Assembly: GCA_943908365.1 (NCBI GenBank)
Contig: CALTTH010000002.1
Span: forward strand, 1-64,000
DNA: 64,000 nucleotides
Origin: an uncultured Hyphomicrobiales bacterium
GTDB taxonomy: Bacteria > Pseudomonadota > Alphaproteobacteria > Rhizobiales > Rhizobiaceae
Direction of reading: 5' to 3'
The translations under genes and the position numbers were made by a program. Every line of letters starts with the position of its first letter. Positions within the stretch are counted from its first letter, which is position 1. Below, one piece after another: positions 24,373 through 33,591 of this stretch. The notes beneath the pieces were generated by a model. That model saw nothing but the letters and a program-made list of their open reading frames with translations, did no database searches and was not told the DNA's origin.

Positions 24373-25214
24373 CCGCGTCGCTTAATCGGCCAAGCCTGGT
24401 CGCGCCACTCCACGACAGTGGCGACATCGCCGAGGCTGATCGTCCCTGCACCGCGAGGGGTCAGGTTCCAGCCGAAGAGCACGCCCGGAACGCGACGATC
24501 CGCGGACATGCGGATACGGCCCATGGCCTTCATCGGAGAGGGAACATCACGTGAGCCCGTTTTCTGGTCTTGCGTGGTCATGATGCAGCGGGCGCACGGT
24601 TTGACGAGATCGAAGCGAATACCGTTGATATCGATCGCTGCCCAGCGATCTTCCGCCCATGCTTCATCCGTCTCCAGCACGATGTTGGGGCGGAAACGCT
24701 CCATGCCGATGCTGTCTTCGCCATTGGCCATCATGTCCGCGTTGATAGCCTCAAGCGAGGCAGTGGTCGCAACGAGAATCTGGTAGCCATCTGCAAAGGT
24801 GACGGGTGTCTCTTTGCCGGTCCATTCCACATTTGCGAGGCGCGTTGACCGGTCATCGAAGAAGGCGAGCTTCATCTCTTTCCCAAGCCACTGGGACAGC
24901 GTGCCGTTGACGTCATCCGTCGCCAGAGCGGCATCGACGTTTGATTTCCAGACGGTAACTTCGAGCCGCGCGGGCGACGGAACGGCGAGGACTTCGCCCT
25001 TGCCATCGATGGACAGGCGATAGCCGCCGGCTTCCGGCACCACATTCAAGCTGGCGATTGCAGGAAGTTCGCGTTGGGTGATGAAATGACCGGAGGGGTC
25101 CACCAACATCGCGCGGCGGTCGCCTGGCAGGCCTTCAGCGGAAATGGCGCTCTGCGAAAGTGCAATGCCTCTGGCACTCTTCACAGGGTAGATATTCAAT
25201 TGGGTGATCTGCAT
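24369..25214 (-). CDS. MOSC-domain protein (YcbX/mARC-like)
   Basis: 281 residues: an N-terminal MOSC beta-barrel domain (MQITQLNIYPVKSARGI, LPGDRRAMLVD) and a C-terminal MOSC domain with KPCARCIMTTQDQKTG, which carries the molybdenum-cofactor Cys of this family. YcbX and mARC proteins reduce N-hydroxylated compounds using Moco. Start ATG at 25214. It lies 10 bases after the HD-domain gene and is probably its operon partner. Confidence 0.92.
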   Translation of the reverse strand: MQITQLNIYPVKSARGIALSQSAISAEGLPGDRRAMLVDPSGHFITQRELPAIASLNVVPEAGGYRLSIDGKGEVLAVPSPARLEVTVWKSNVDAALATDDVNGTLSQWLGKEMKLAFFDDRSTRLANVEWTGKETPVTFADGYQILVATTASLEAINADMMANGEDSIGMERFRPNIVLETDEAWAEDRWAAIDINGIRFDLVKPCARCIMTTQDQKTGSRDVPSPMKAMGRIRMSADRRVPGVLFGWNLTPRGAGTISLGDVATVVEWRDQAWPIKRRG

Positions 25215-25224
25215 CGCCGTTACC

Positions 25225-25866
25225 TCAGATTTCGTCCAGAAACATATCGAGCACCTGTCGAAGACGCTCATGTCGTTCTTGTGCAAGCTGTCGCCCGGTT
25301 TCGGTCTGAAAGCCATTGGCCAACTTGAAAAGCTTGTTTTCAAAATGGTCGATGGCGAAGCGGCGATCATCGAGCGGACGGTCTTTCGCCAGTGGGTCGG
25401 CTGGATCATATAGGGCGGAGCCCAGGCGCCCGGCAATGTAGAAGCAGCGGGCCGCACCCACCATGCCAATGGCATCCAGCCTGTCCGCATCCTGCAGGAT
25501 TTTCGCCTCAAGCGATTCGGGCGTCAGATTGGCGGAAAAGCTGTGCGTCAGAATGGCGTGGGTCACGGCTTCGATATCCCGTTGCGTCCAGCCGAGGCCG
25601 CCAAGAACGACACTTGCCTTCTCGGCAGCCAAACGCGAGGCCTGTGAGCGCAGTGGCGAATTCTTCTCCACCGCCACGCAATCATGCAGCAGTACGCTTG
25701 CGGCCAGCACCGTGCCGTTCCCGCCCTCTTGCCCATGAATGCGCATGGCATTGCGGAAGACGCGGTGAATATGCGCGAGATCATGCGAACCGTCATCGCC
25801 TTCCGCCGCATGCGGAATCAGCGTTTCGGCAAGCGCTTCATATGGCGCAAAAGACCCAGCATGCAT
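25225..25866 (-). CDS. HD-domain phosphohydrolase
   Basis: 213-residue metal-dependent HD hydrolase (YedJ/YpgQ-like group). The metal ligands appear as GSHDLAHIHRV, LLHDCVAVEK, the ILTHSF segment and the final Asp in ILQDADRLDAIG. The ATG at 25866 is preceded by GGGGA on the minus strand. Relatives hydrolyse nucleotides, but the substrate here is not known. It lies between DUF2339 and MOSC genes on the same strand. Confidence 0.9.
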   Translation of the reverse strand: MHAGSFAPYEALAETLIPHAAEGDDGSHDLAHIHRVFRNAMRIHGQEGGNGTVLAASVLLHDCVAVEKNSPLRSQASRLAAEKASVVLGGLGWTQRDIEAVTHAILTHSFSANLTPESLEAKILQDADRLDAIGMVGAARCFYIAGRLGSALYDPADPLAKDRPLDDRRFAIDHFENKLFKLANGFQTETGRQLAQERHERLRQVLDMFLDEI

Positions 25867-25923
25867 TCGCGATTCCCCACTCTCATGACATCGCGTTTTA
25901 GAGCGGGTGAGGCAGCGGCGCAA

Positions 25924-28716
25924 TCACTGCTGCGCCGTTGCATCCTTCGGCTTGGCCGTCAGGATCTTCTGGTAGAAGAGGCCGATGCCGATCAGCACCA
26001 CGCCAAGCCCGATGAATGAAAGGGCGCGCAAAACGCCTTCCAGGTTGCTCATATCGATGAGGAAGGCCTTGGCGACGGCAAGTAGCACCAGCGCGGCGGA
26101 GGCGAGACGCAGGCTCTTGGCATCGAAGCGCGAGCCGAGCGCCAGGAGTAGCACGCCGATGGCGAGCCAGACGACGGAATAGCTGTAGGTCTCTCCCTGC
26201 AGGAAGCCTTTCCAGTCCGCAATGTTTTCCCCTTGCCAGAAGCGGCGCACCGATAGCGTTGCCCAGGCAAAGCCAAGCACTGCGCCAGCAAGCGCGAGCA
26301 AGGCAACATAAAGCTGAGGGCGTTTGCCACGGGCATAAAAAGCAAGTCCCGCATAGGCCGCGCCCGGCAGCAGGTAGCCGATGAGAAGCAGGTTGAAGAA
26401 CGGCCAGCGTCCGGTGTTCTCGCCGGTAAAGTAGGGGTTCAGCACGAAGAAATGGGCAACCAGCACATTGACCATGGCTAGGCAGCCGGCGAGCATCGAG
26501 CCGTAACGGAAGATTGGGCTGGGGCTCTTCATGTCGAGCGTCATCAGCACACCCGACATGCCGATCGTCAGCAGCGTGTAGATCGACTGTTCGCCGAGCG
26601 TCGGTACCGCGTCGTTCAACACGCCGCCATTCATCGCGTGCCGCACGAGGATCGCCAGCGTCAACAACACCATCAAGCTTGCAAGAGCCTGCAGGAAGTT
26701 TCGGACGCGGAGATCGGGTGAGCGGCGCAACAGCCATGCCGAGACCACGGCAAGCAGGGCAGGAATGCCATAGCCTGCAAGAAGCGCATTGAAGACGGGC
26801 GTGGTACCGAGGTTCTGCGGACCGACGATCGTCGGCTCCCATGCAATCCTGCCAAGCGCGATCACAAGTGCAAGTGCCATGACCCAGGCGAGAGCCGGCC
26901 AGGAGCGACGCCGCGTTCCAAGAACGTAAATAAAGCCGAGGAAAGGAATAAGGATGGTGGTTGCAAGCCCGTTCGTCAGGGCGTGGATCGTCAACAGGAA
27001 GCCGAGGAACGAGCCGACAACGAGAATATTAACGGGCCTCTGGAAGGCAGGCTCCGAGCGTCTGTCGAAACGATAGGCAGCGCCAAAGAGAACAAGACCG
27101 ATCGCCAGGCCATAGGCGGCGTGCAGCCAATCCCGCGTCAGGTTGCCATATTCGACGAAACTGATGACGCCGAGCCCGACGGGAACGATGGAGCCGATCA
27201 ATGCCCAAAGAGTGGCGAAACCCGCATCCCTCTGCGTTCTGCGCCGTATCGCTTCCACGGCAAACAGCAGGAAGACGATGCCCATGATGCGGGTGATCGA
27301 AGCCTGAAGGATGTGGTCGACGGCGATGGAGGCAGGTGTTGCGACGCTGCCGAAGGTCGATAGGAATTCGAGGTTGTTTTGCGCCAGGATATTGGCGCAA
27401 CCGAGTGCTGCGAGTGAAGCGAAGATGGCGGGCCACACCGCATGAAGGCGGCCGGCACCCAGCGCCGCAAGCCCGATGATGAGCACAGCGACGACGAAAG
27501 CCGGGTGCATGTTGATACCGGCGCTGCTGGCCAGCATGGCAAGTGCGGTGAGAACGATCGCAAGCGAGGCGGTAAGATTGATCGCGAGCGGCGGTCTTGC
27601 CAGGAACGTGAGAAGATGGTTTGCGGGTTTTGCAGCATCCCCTTCGGTCACAGGCGGTTTTTCATCTGCGACATGCTCGTAGGCTTTGCCAGGCCAGATC
27701 CAGATCGAGCCCGCGATCATCGCAAGAAGGGCAAACACGACAGGCTCTGCGAGGACCGTGTTCGACGCCATGGTGTAGCCGATAGTCCAGAGGCCAAGGC
27801 CGATATTGCCAAGAGCGGGAACAACGTTCCATCTTTGGTATCGCGCTGCAAGCGCCGTTGCCACCCATGAGACCGTCAGGAAGCCGAAGAGCGCCCAGAT
27901 GTTCGGCGTCTCGGTAACAATAAGAGCGGGCGTGATCATCGAGCCGAAGAGCCCGAGCCCCGCGAGCGCCTGACCGTGAAGCAGCGACAGCCCCAATGTG
28001 GCGAAAGCCACCAGCGCAAGCAGGATGAAAGCCGTCGTCGGTCCAATATACTCGTAGATGCCGTAGGCGGCAAAGACCACACCGAAGAGGGTCAGAGAGG
28101 CGGCGGCTGTCAATACGCCGGGGATCATCGCGTTGGAATAGGCAGCCGCAATGCCAGGCACGGCCCGGCGGCGGATGGCTTCGCCGGCAGCAGCAAGCAG
28201 AAGGCCGAAGAGGGCCGCCATGGCAAGCCGCACAGCAGGGCTCAGCAGACCGTTTTCGATGGAGTATTTGACCAGCAATATGCCGCCAAGACCAAGCGTG
28301 ATGCCGCCGAGCCAGACAGCCCAACGCGCACCAAGCCGGCTTTCAAAGCTTTCCTGTGTAGCAGCAGTAGCGGAGCTGGTGCGGGTCTCTGCGGGAACGG
28401 CTTCGTCCTGTTTTACGTCCTCTGACATTGACTGAACGGGAAGCGGCGGCGGCACAACGTTTTGATCCGTATCGGCCTCAGCTTGGAAGGCTGATGATGA
28501 CGGATTATCAGCAACTGCACTTGCAGCATCTTCTGGGTGCTCTTGCGCCTCGGCGGACGTGGCAACCGGCACGATACCCGCCGCCATCTGGGCCTTGAGG
28601 CTGGACACTTCCTTTTCAAGCTCTGTAAGGCGTCGGGAGTTCTTGATGCTGGAGCTCAGCGTGTAGAAAAACGCAACAACGTAGCCGACAATAAGAAGCA
28701 GCAGGAAAGATGTCAT
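25924..28716 (-). CDS. DUF2339 polytopic membrane protein
   Basis: Very large inner-membrane protein of 930 residues. After one N-terminal membrane segment and a short coiled coil (RRLTELEKEVSSLKAQMA) comes a Glu/Pro/Ala-rich linker to about residue 140, then more than twenty hydrophobic segments to the end, including the family stretch WAVWLGGITLGLGGILLVKY. The role of DUF2339 proteins is unknown. I chose the ATG at 28716 because GGAG lies 5 bases upstream and overlaps the alternative GTG at 28722. The HD and MOSC genes follow on the same strand. Confidence 0.92.
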   Translation of the reverse strand: MTSFLLLLIVGYVVAFFYTLSSSIKNSRRLTELEKEVSSLKAQMAAGIVPVATSAEAQEHPEDAASAVADNPSSSAFQAEADTDQNVVPPPLPVQSMSEDVKQDEAVPAETRTSSATAATQESFESRLGARWAVWLGGITLGLGGILLVKYSIENGLLSPAVRLAMAALFGLLLAAAGEAIRRRAVPGIAAAYSNAMIPGVLTAAASLTLFGVVFAAYGIYEYIGPTTAFILLALVAFATLGLSLLHGQALAGLGLFGSMITPALIVTETPNIWALFGFLTVSWVATALAARYQRWNVVPALGNIGLGLWTIGYTMASNTVLAEPVVFALLAMIAGSIWIWPGKAYEHVADEKPPVTEGDAAKPANHLLTFLARPPLAINLTASLAIVLTALAMLASSAGINMHPAFVVAVLIIGLAALGAGRLHAVWPAIFASLAALGCANILAQNNLEFLSTFGSVATPASIAVDHILQASITRIMGIVFLLFAVEAIRRRTQRDAGFATLWALIGSIVPVGLGVISFVEYGNLTRDWLHAAYGLAIGLVLFGAAYRFDRRSEPAFQRPVNILVVGSFLGFLLTIHALTNGLATTILIPFLGFIYVLGTRRRSWPALAWVMALALVIALGRIAWEPTIVGPQNLGTTPVFNALLAGYGIPALLAVVSAWLLRRSPDLRVRNFLQALASLMVLLTLAILVRHAMNGGVLNDAVPTLGEQSIYTLLTIGMSGVLMTLDMKSPSPIFRYGSMLAGCLAMVNVLVAHFFVLNPYFTGENTGRWPFFNLLLIGYLLPGAAYAGLAFYARGKRPQLYVALLALAGAVLGFAWATLSVRRFWQGENIADWKGFLQGETYSYSVVWLAIGVLLLALGSRFDAKSLRLASAALVLLAVAKAFLIDMSNLEGVLRALSFIGLGVVLIGIGLFYQKILTAKPKDATAQQ

Positions 28717-28814
28717 AAGCACTCCGCGTATAGCTCTGTTTTTTAAAGCCTTTTATTGCGGCATCTGCAAGCGTCTTGGCGTCTTTTGGTTCCCCCCGCG
28801 GTCGTTCTTGGCGC

Positions 28815-30380
28815 CTAGTTGGTAGCGCGCGCCGCGATCCACTCCTTGGCCAGTTCGACGTCTTCGAATCCAAGGTCGTGATTGTTCGGCAGGACCCTGA
28901 CCTCCACGTCGGCCCCGCTGCCTTTCAGAATGTCCGCAAGCCCTTGGGCCTTGTCGCGATGGCGATCTGTCTCTCCGGCGGCCAGCAGGACGTGTTTGGA
29001 GGCTAAATCCACCGCCGGCCAATGCTCAAGAACCGGCATCGGTCGAAGCAGCAAGGCATCGGCCGCCCAGTCGGGGTGGAGCGCAAAGAAGGCGGCGAGG
29101 AAGTTTGCGCCGTTGGAATGGCCGATGAAGCGCAACTTGGCGCGATCGATGCCATACGACTGGATCGCGCCTTCCAGAAAGGCGGCAAAGGCTTCCGCCT
29201 CGGAAGCGATATCCTTCTGGTCGAAGTTGAGATCGCCAAAGCGCCGGAACCAGCGCGCCACATCTTCTTCAGTGCTCCGGCCGCGAACGCCGAGCAGCGT
29301 GGCGTTGGGGTTGGCCCGATGTGCCAGTGCCATCAAGCTGGTCTCGCTGCCTCCGGAACCGTGCAGCAGGATAATGGTGCTGCCATCGGGGTCCGCAGGC
29401 ATGTGGAACCGGTGGATGAAGGGCAGGTCGCGGTAGATCACACGCTCCTCTCCCGGCATGGAAAATTGCGGCAGCGCCACGCGCACGTCCTCCTCATCGC
29501 GCATAAAGAGCGGCGGAATGAACAGTTCCTCGCCGAGCCTTTCCAGCGGCTCATCGATGGTCATTCCCGGCGCGTCCGTCGCCATCTCGATCAGCACGCC
29601 GCCCGGCTCGCGGACATAGAGCGAGTGAAAATATTTCCGGTCATGCGCATTGGTGGTGGAAGAGTTCAGGGACTTCAGCCGCTTGAGCGTCTCGTCCAGT
29701 TCATCCATGTCCTTGGCGCGAAAGGCGATGTGGTCCACAGTGCCTGTGCCCGGCGCGCTGGACCAGAAGCCCGTCGCATCGCGGACGTCAATAATATCGC
29801 CGGCACCAGAAGACATGCGGCGGATTGCGCCCTGCTTATCACGGCGAACGTAGCCGAAATAGTTTGAAAGGAAGCTTTCGGTCTCTTCCGGTACCTCACT
29901 CAGGACGGTAGCGCCACGGATGCGACGGATGGCGTGTTCCAACGGGATGCCGGGCGCATCATGCGGATGGGCTTCGGGGAAGGCGCCGGTGCCGACAAGC
30001 TTGATGATGATGCCGTCCGGATCCTTCAGCCGGATGACAGGCTCGCCGAACTCCTCCATCGGTCCCTCGGTATGGACGCCCGCCTGCAAGGCGCGCGTGA
30101 GCCAGAAGCCTATGCTGCCGGGATCGATGGCAAGAGACACCTCCAGCGTCTGTCCGTAGCCGACGCGCCCCTGTCCGCCATCCTCCCAGACAAGGAAGGT
30201 CATCAGTGATCCGGGGGAGGCGGCGTAGTCTCCGTAAAGCAGGTGGAGCTGCATGGCGTCTTCGAAGCCGGCTGTTCGCTTGACCAGTCGCAGGCCGAGA
30301 AACCCCGCATAGAAATCCACATTCGCCTGAACCTTCCGTGTGATCATGGTGATGTGGTGGATGCCAAGGGCCGATGTCAT
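28815..30380 (-). CDS. ring-cleaving dioxygenase / serine hydrolase fusion
   Basis: 521 residues in two enzyme parts. Residues 1 to about 315 are two VOC/glyoxalase modules like MhqO/LinE-type hydroquinone dioxygenases, with metal ligands visible in ALGIHHITMIT, GTVDHIAFRA and GGVLIEMATD. From about 325 comes an alpha/beta hydrolase like MhqD: oxyanion region IILLHGSGGSE, nucleophile FIGHSNGANF, and a catalytic His in LPNNHDLGFED. In Bacillus these activities are separate proteins that answer quinone stress. Start ATG 30380 has GGAG upstream. It faces away from the ABC importer genes. Confidence 0.92.
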   Translation of the reverse strand: MTSALGIHHITMITRKVQANVDFYAGFLGLRLVKRTAGFEDAMQLHLLYGDYAASPGSLMTFLVWEDGGQGRVGYGQTLEVSLAIDPGSIGFWLTRALQAGVHTEGPMEEFGEPVIRLKDPDGIIIKLVGTGAFPEAHPHDAPGIPLEHAIRRIRGATVLSEVPEETESFLSNYFGYVRRDKQGAIRRMSSGAGDIIDVRDATGFWSSAPGTGTVDHIAFRAKDMDELDETLKRLKSLNSSTTNAHDRKYFHSLYVREPGGVLIEMATDAPGMTIDEPLERLGEELFIPPLFMRDEEDVRVALPQFSMPGEERVIYRDLPFIHRFHMPADPDGSTIILLHGSGGSETSLMALAHRANPNATLLGVRGRSTEEDVARWFRRFGDLNFDQKDIASEAEAFAAFLEGAIQSYGIDRAKLRFIGHSNGANFLAAFFALHPDWAADALLLRPMPVLEHWPAVDLASKHVLLAAGETDRHRDKAQGLADILKGSGADVEVRVLPNNHDLGFEDVELAKEWIAARATN

Positions 30381-30663
30381 GCGTCTCTCCAGACTGTCGT
30401 TGATGCTGCCATCTTCATCGTCTCGGTGGATTTCGCAATCCATGAGCGGAAGAACGATGTGTTCATATCCTTAGCACTGCCAGTGCGACATCTATGTCTC
30501 GCCTATTCAATCGGCGTTATGCCTCCAGCCAAAGCTGAGTAAGACCAAAAAATAGTCAAATTAAAATTTGCGCAATTTATGAGCTATTAGTTCTTGCCAT
30601 CAGGAATGAAATTGGTTTGTATGACGGCAACGACACAAAAAACCTCCAGAGGAAAATTCCTGA

Positions 30664-31704
30664 ATGTTCACGCGAAGGCTGTTTTCAAAGACAGCGGCTT
30701 TAGCCGCTCTTTCCATGTTCGCCGGCATATCCGTCGCACCCGTTGCAGCTTTCGCCGATACGCCGATCAAATTCACGCTCGACTGGAAATTCGAAGGCCC
30801 GTCCGCAGGCTTTCTGCTGGCGCTGGATAAGGGATATTTCAAGGCGGAGGGCCTGGATGTCACGATTGACAGCGGCAACGGCTCCGTCGAAGCCATTCCA
30901 CGTGTTGCAACCGGCGCCTACCAGATGGGCTTCGGCGATATCAATTCCGTCATGAAGTTTCTCGACGAAGATCCGACGCAGAAGGTGAAGGCCGTTTACA
31001 TGGTCTATGAGCGGCCGACCTTCGCAGTCGTCGGTCGCAAGTCCTTGGGCGTCACGGACGACCCGAAGTCGCTGGAAGGCAAGAAGCTTGGCGCGCCGCC
31101 GCCGGACGGCGCCTTCGCCCAGTGGAAGGCGTTCAAGGAAGTGGCCAAGATCGATGACAGCAAGATCACGATCCAATCCATCGGCTTCCCCGTGCGCGAG
31201 CCTATGCTGGCAAAGGGCGATGTCGATGCCGTCTTCGGCTTTGCCTTCTCGGTGATCCTGAACCTGAAGGCGCAGGGCATCGCCGACGACGATATCGCTA
31301 CGATCCTGATGGCAGAGCATGGCTTGAATCTGTATGGCAACGCCGTGCTGGTAAACACTGATTTCGCTGAAGAAAATCCGCAAGCGGTGAAAGGTTTCCT
31401 CAAGGCGCTTGCCAAGGGCTTTGCCGATGCCGTCAAGAACCCGGAAGAGGGCGTTGCTGCAGTTCTGAAGCGCAACGAAACGCTGAACCCCGACATCGAA
31501 TTGCAGCGCCTCAATATGGCAAACTCGATGAACATCAAGACGCCCTACGTGATCGAAAACGGCATGGGTGGCGTCGATCCGGCACGCCTTGCGGCATCCA
31601 TGGAGACGCTGAAGGTTTCAATCGGCCTCAAGGGCAACGTCAAGGCTGAACAGGTTTTCGACGCAAGCTACCTGCCGCCCAAGGAAGAGCGCATGCTGCC
31701 ATAA
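30664..31704 (+). CDS. ABC transporter substrate-binding protein (NMT1/THI5-like)
   Basis: 346-residue periplasmic binding protein. Signal peptide to about residue 32 (cleavage after AFA). The mature part has KFTLDWKFEGPSAGFLLALD and KGYFKAEGLDVTIDSG, the pattern of the NMT1/SsuA-like family, which binds thiamine precursors, sulfonates, nitrate and others. No THI-box is visible upstream, so I cannot assign a thiamine role. The ATPase and permease genes follow, separated by a type A repeat. Confidence 0.92.
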   Translation: MFTRRLFSKTAALAALSMFAGISVAPVAAFADTPIKFTLDWKFEGPSAGFLLALDKGYFKAEGLDVTIDSGNGSVEAIPRVATGAYQMGFGDINSVMKFLDEDPTQKVKAVYMVYERPTFAVVGRKSLGVTDDPKSLEGKKLGAPPPDGAFAQWKAFKEVAKIDDSKITIQSIGFPVREPMLAKGDVDAVFGFAFSVILNLKAQGIADDDIATILMAEHGLNLYGNAVLVNTDFAEENPQAVKGFLKALAKGFADAVKNPEEGVAAVLKRNETLNPDIELQRLNMANSMNIKTPYVIENGMGGVDPARLAASMETLKVSIGLKGNVKAEQVFDASYLPPKEERMLP

Positions 31705-31712
31705 CGGCGGCC

Positions 31713-31820
31713 TAGAGCATGGTCATCGCGGAACTGTACAGCGGTTTTGCGAGGGCTACATGCGATGAGCAAGGACCAAAGCGCGAGCAGAGAATCTCAA
31801 AGATCGCGACGCGCTTTAGA
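31713..31820 (+). repeat. type A bipartite intergenic repeat, copy 4
   Basis: TAGAGCATGGTCATCGCGG ... CAGCGGTTTTGCGAGGGCTA ... then GCGCGAGCAGAGAATCTCAA and GATCGCGACGCGCTTTAG. Both halves are present. It begins 9 bases after the binding-protein stop, inside the ABC gene series. Confidence 0.8.
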
Positions 31821-31953
31821 ATAAGACGACTTAACGTTCGTCATGCTCGGGCGCGACCCGGAGCATCCATCCATCGGGCCGATCGCTCCATGGAGTTCGT
31901 CCCTCGCATGGGCGGCCATCACGCATTTTGAAATATAACAGGAACTTGGAGAT

Positions 31954-32742
31954 ATGGCTCATCTGGTGGAAATCGACGGCGTCGACATGCGCTATGGCGG
32001 CGCTTCGGGAACGCTCGCCGTTTCGAACCTGACGCTTACCGTGGATCGCGGAGAATTCGCAGCCGTGGTCGGCCCATCGGGCTGCGGAAAATCGACGCTG
32101 ATGAAACTCGTGACCGGGCTGCACGTTCCCCAGCGTGGCAATGTGATCGTCGGCGGCAAACAGGTGACCGAACCGGTCTCCATCGTCGGCATGGCCTTCC
32201 AGAACCCCACCATGCTGCCGTGGCGCACCACGCTCGAAAACATCCTCCTGCCGCTGGAGATCGTCGAGAAGCACCGTCGCAGGCTGCGCGCCCATAAGGC
32301 GGAGTATATCGCCAAAGCCGAACGGTTGCTGGAGATCGTTGGGCTGAAAGGCTTCGGATCCAAGTACCCCTGGCAGCTTTCCGGCGGTATGCAGCAGCGC
32401 GCCAATCTTTGCCGCGCGCTCATCCATGAGCCGGAGCTTTTGATGTTGGACGAGCCGTTCGGCGCGCTCGATGCCTTCACCCGCGAGGAACTGTGGTGCG
32501 TCATCCGCGATCTTCATGCGGTCCAGCGCGTGACGATCATCCTCGTCACCCATGATCTTCGCGAGGCAGTCTTTCTGGCCGACAAGATATTCGTCATGAG
32601 CGCAAGGCCGGGCAGGGTGCTGGCGGAACACCGTGTACCATTCGAGCGCCCGCGCCAACTGTCCCTCATGTATGAAAAAGGCTTCAACGACATGGTTCAG
32701 GAACTGCACGGCGAAATCGCTCAGGCGAGGGTAGCGGCATGA
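31954..32742 (+). CDS. ABC transporter ATP-binding protein
   Basis: 262-residue ATPase of the nitrate/sulfonate/taurine import class. Walker A GPSGCGKST, the Q-loop near AFQNPTMLPW, signature LSGGMQQR, Walker B LLMLDEPFGALDA and switch His in LVTHDLREAV are all present. It supplies energy for the importer with the binding protein upstream and the permease that overlaps its 3' end by four bases. Confidence 0.95.
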   Translation: MAHLVEIDGVDMRYGGASGTLAVSNLTLTVDRGEFAAVVGPSGCGKSTLMKLVTGLHVPQRGNVIVGGKQVTEPVSIVGMAFQNPTMLPWRTTLENILLPLEIVEKHRRRLRAHKAEYIAKAERLLEIVGLKGFGSKYPWQLSGGMQQRANLCRALIHEPELLMLDEPFGALDAFTREELWCVIRDLHAVQRVTIILVTHDLREAVFLADKIFVMSARPGRVLAEHRVPFERPRQLSLMYEKGFNDMVQELHGEIAQARVAA

Positions 32743-33557
32743 GTGCGGTTGTCGAAGGCCAGGTCGTGGCAACGCCACCAAAGCCATTGATCGCCCGCGT
32801 CAATTGGGTCAAGGCAGCGCCATGGCTCTATACGTTGGCGCTTTTCGTCGCCTGGGAACTGCTGGTCTACGCACTGAAGATGCCGCAGACCGTGCTGCCG
32901 TCGCCGACCCGGGTGGGGCAGGCCGTGATCCAATACTGGTCGCCGATCTGGAAAAACTCACTGCAGACGCTCTATACGACGACGCTCGGCTTTGCCATTG
33001 CGGTGGTCGCGGGCCTTGGGATCGGCCTCTTCATAGGCTGGTCGAAAACCATCTATGCAGGTCTCTATCCGTTGATGATCGGCTTCAATGCCATCCCCAA
33101 GGTGGCGCTGGTTCCCGTTCTCGTCATCTGGTTCGGCATCGGAACGGTGCCAGCCGTGCTGACGGCATTTCTGATTTCCTTCTTCCCCATCGTCGTCAAT
33201 GTCGCGACCGGTCTTGCCACCATCGAGCCGGAAACCGAGGATGTGCTGCGCGCGCTCGGCGCCAAGAAGATGGACATCATGCTGAAAGTCGGCATTCCGC
33301 GCTGTATGCCCTATTTCTTCGGCTCACTGAAAATCGCCATCACGCTCGCCTTCGTCGGCTCCGTCGTGTCCGAGACTGTGGCGTCCAACTACGGCCTCGG
33401 CAACATGATGAGTTCAGCCCAGAGCCAGTTCAACGTACCACTGGTATTCGCCGGCCTGCTCATGCTCGCGGTCGAAGGCATCGTCATGTACGCCATCATG
33501 GCTTGGGTGGAAAAACGCATGACCGGTTGGGCGCACCGCTCGACCATGGGGCAGTGA
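32739..33557 (+). CDS. ABC transporter permease
   Basis: 272-residue inner-membrane permease with about six membrane helices and the EAA-like coupling loop (EPETEDVLRALGAKKMDIML). It overlaps the ATPase gene by ATGA and is the last gene of the importer. The series ends against the convergent MarR-GNAT gene with a 34-base gap and no marked terminator. Confidence 0.94.
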   Translation: MSAVVEGQVVATPPKPLIARVNWVKAAPWLYTLALFVAWELLVYALKMPQTVLPSPTRVGQAVIQYWSPIWKNSLQTLYTTTLGFAIAVVAGLGIGLFIGWSKTIYAGLYPLMIGFNAIPKVALVPVLVIWFGIGTVPAVLTAFLISFFPIVVNVATGLATIEPETEDVLRALGAKKMDIMLKVGIPRCMPYFFGSLKIAITLAFVGSVVSETVASNYGLGNMMSSAQSQFNVPLVFAGLLMLAVEGIVMYAIMAWVEKRMTGWAHRSTMGQ

Positions 33558-33591
33558 GGCAGAGAGAGCGGGCACGTGACGCGGTGTTAGT

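Noticed and set aside
30444..30663. Possible THI-box riboswitch before the NMT1-type binding-protein gene
   Set aside because: The conserved CTGAGA and the ACCTGATCTGG-like core are absent.
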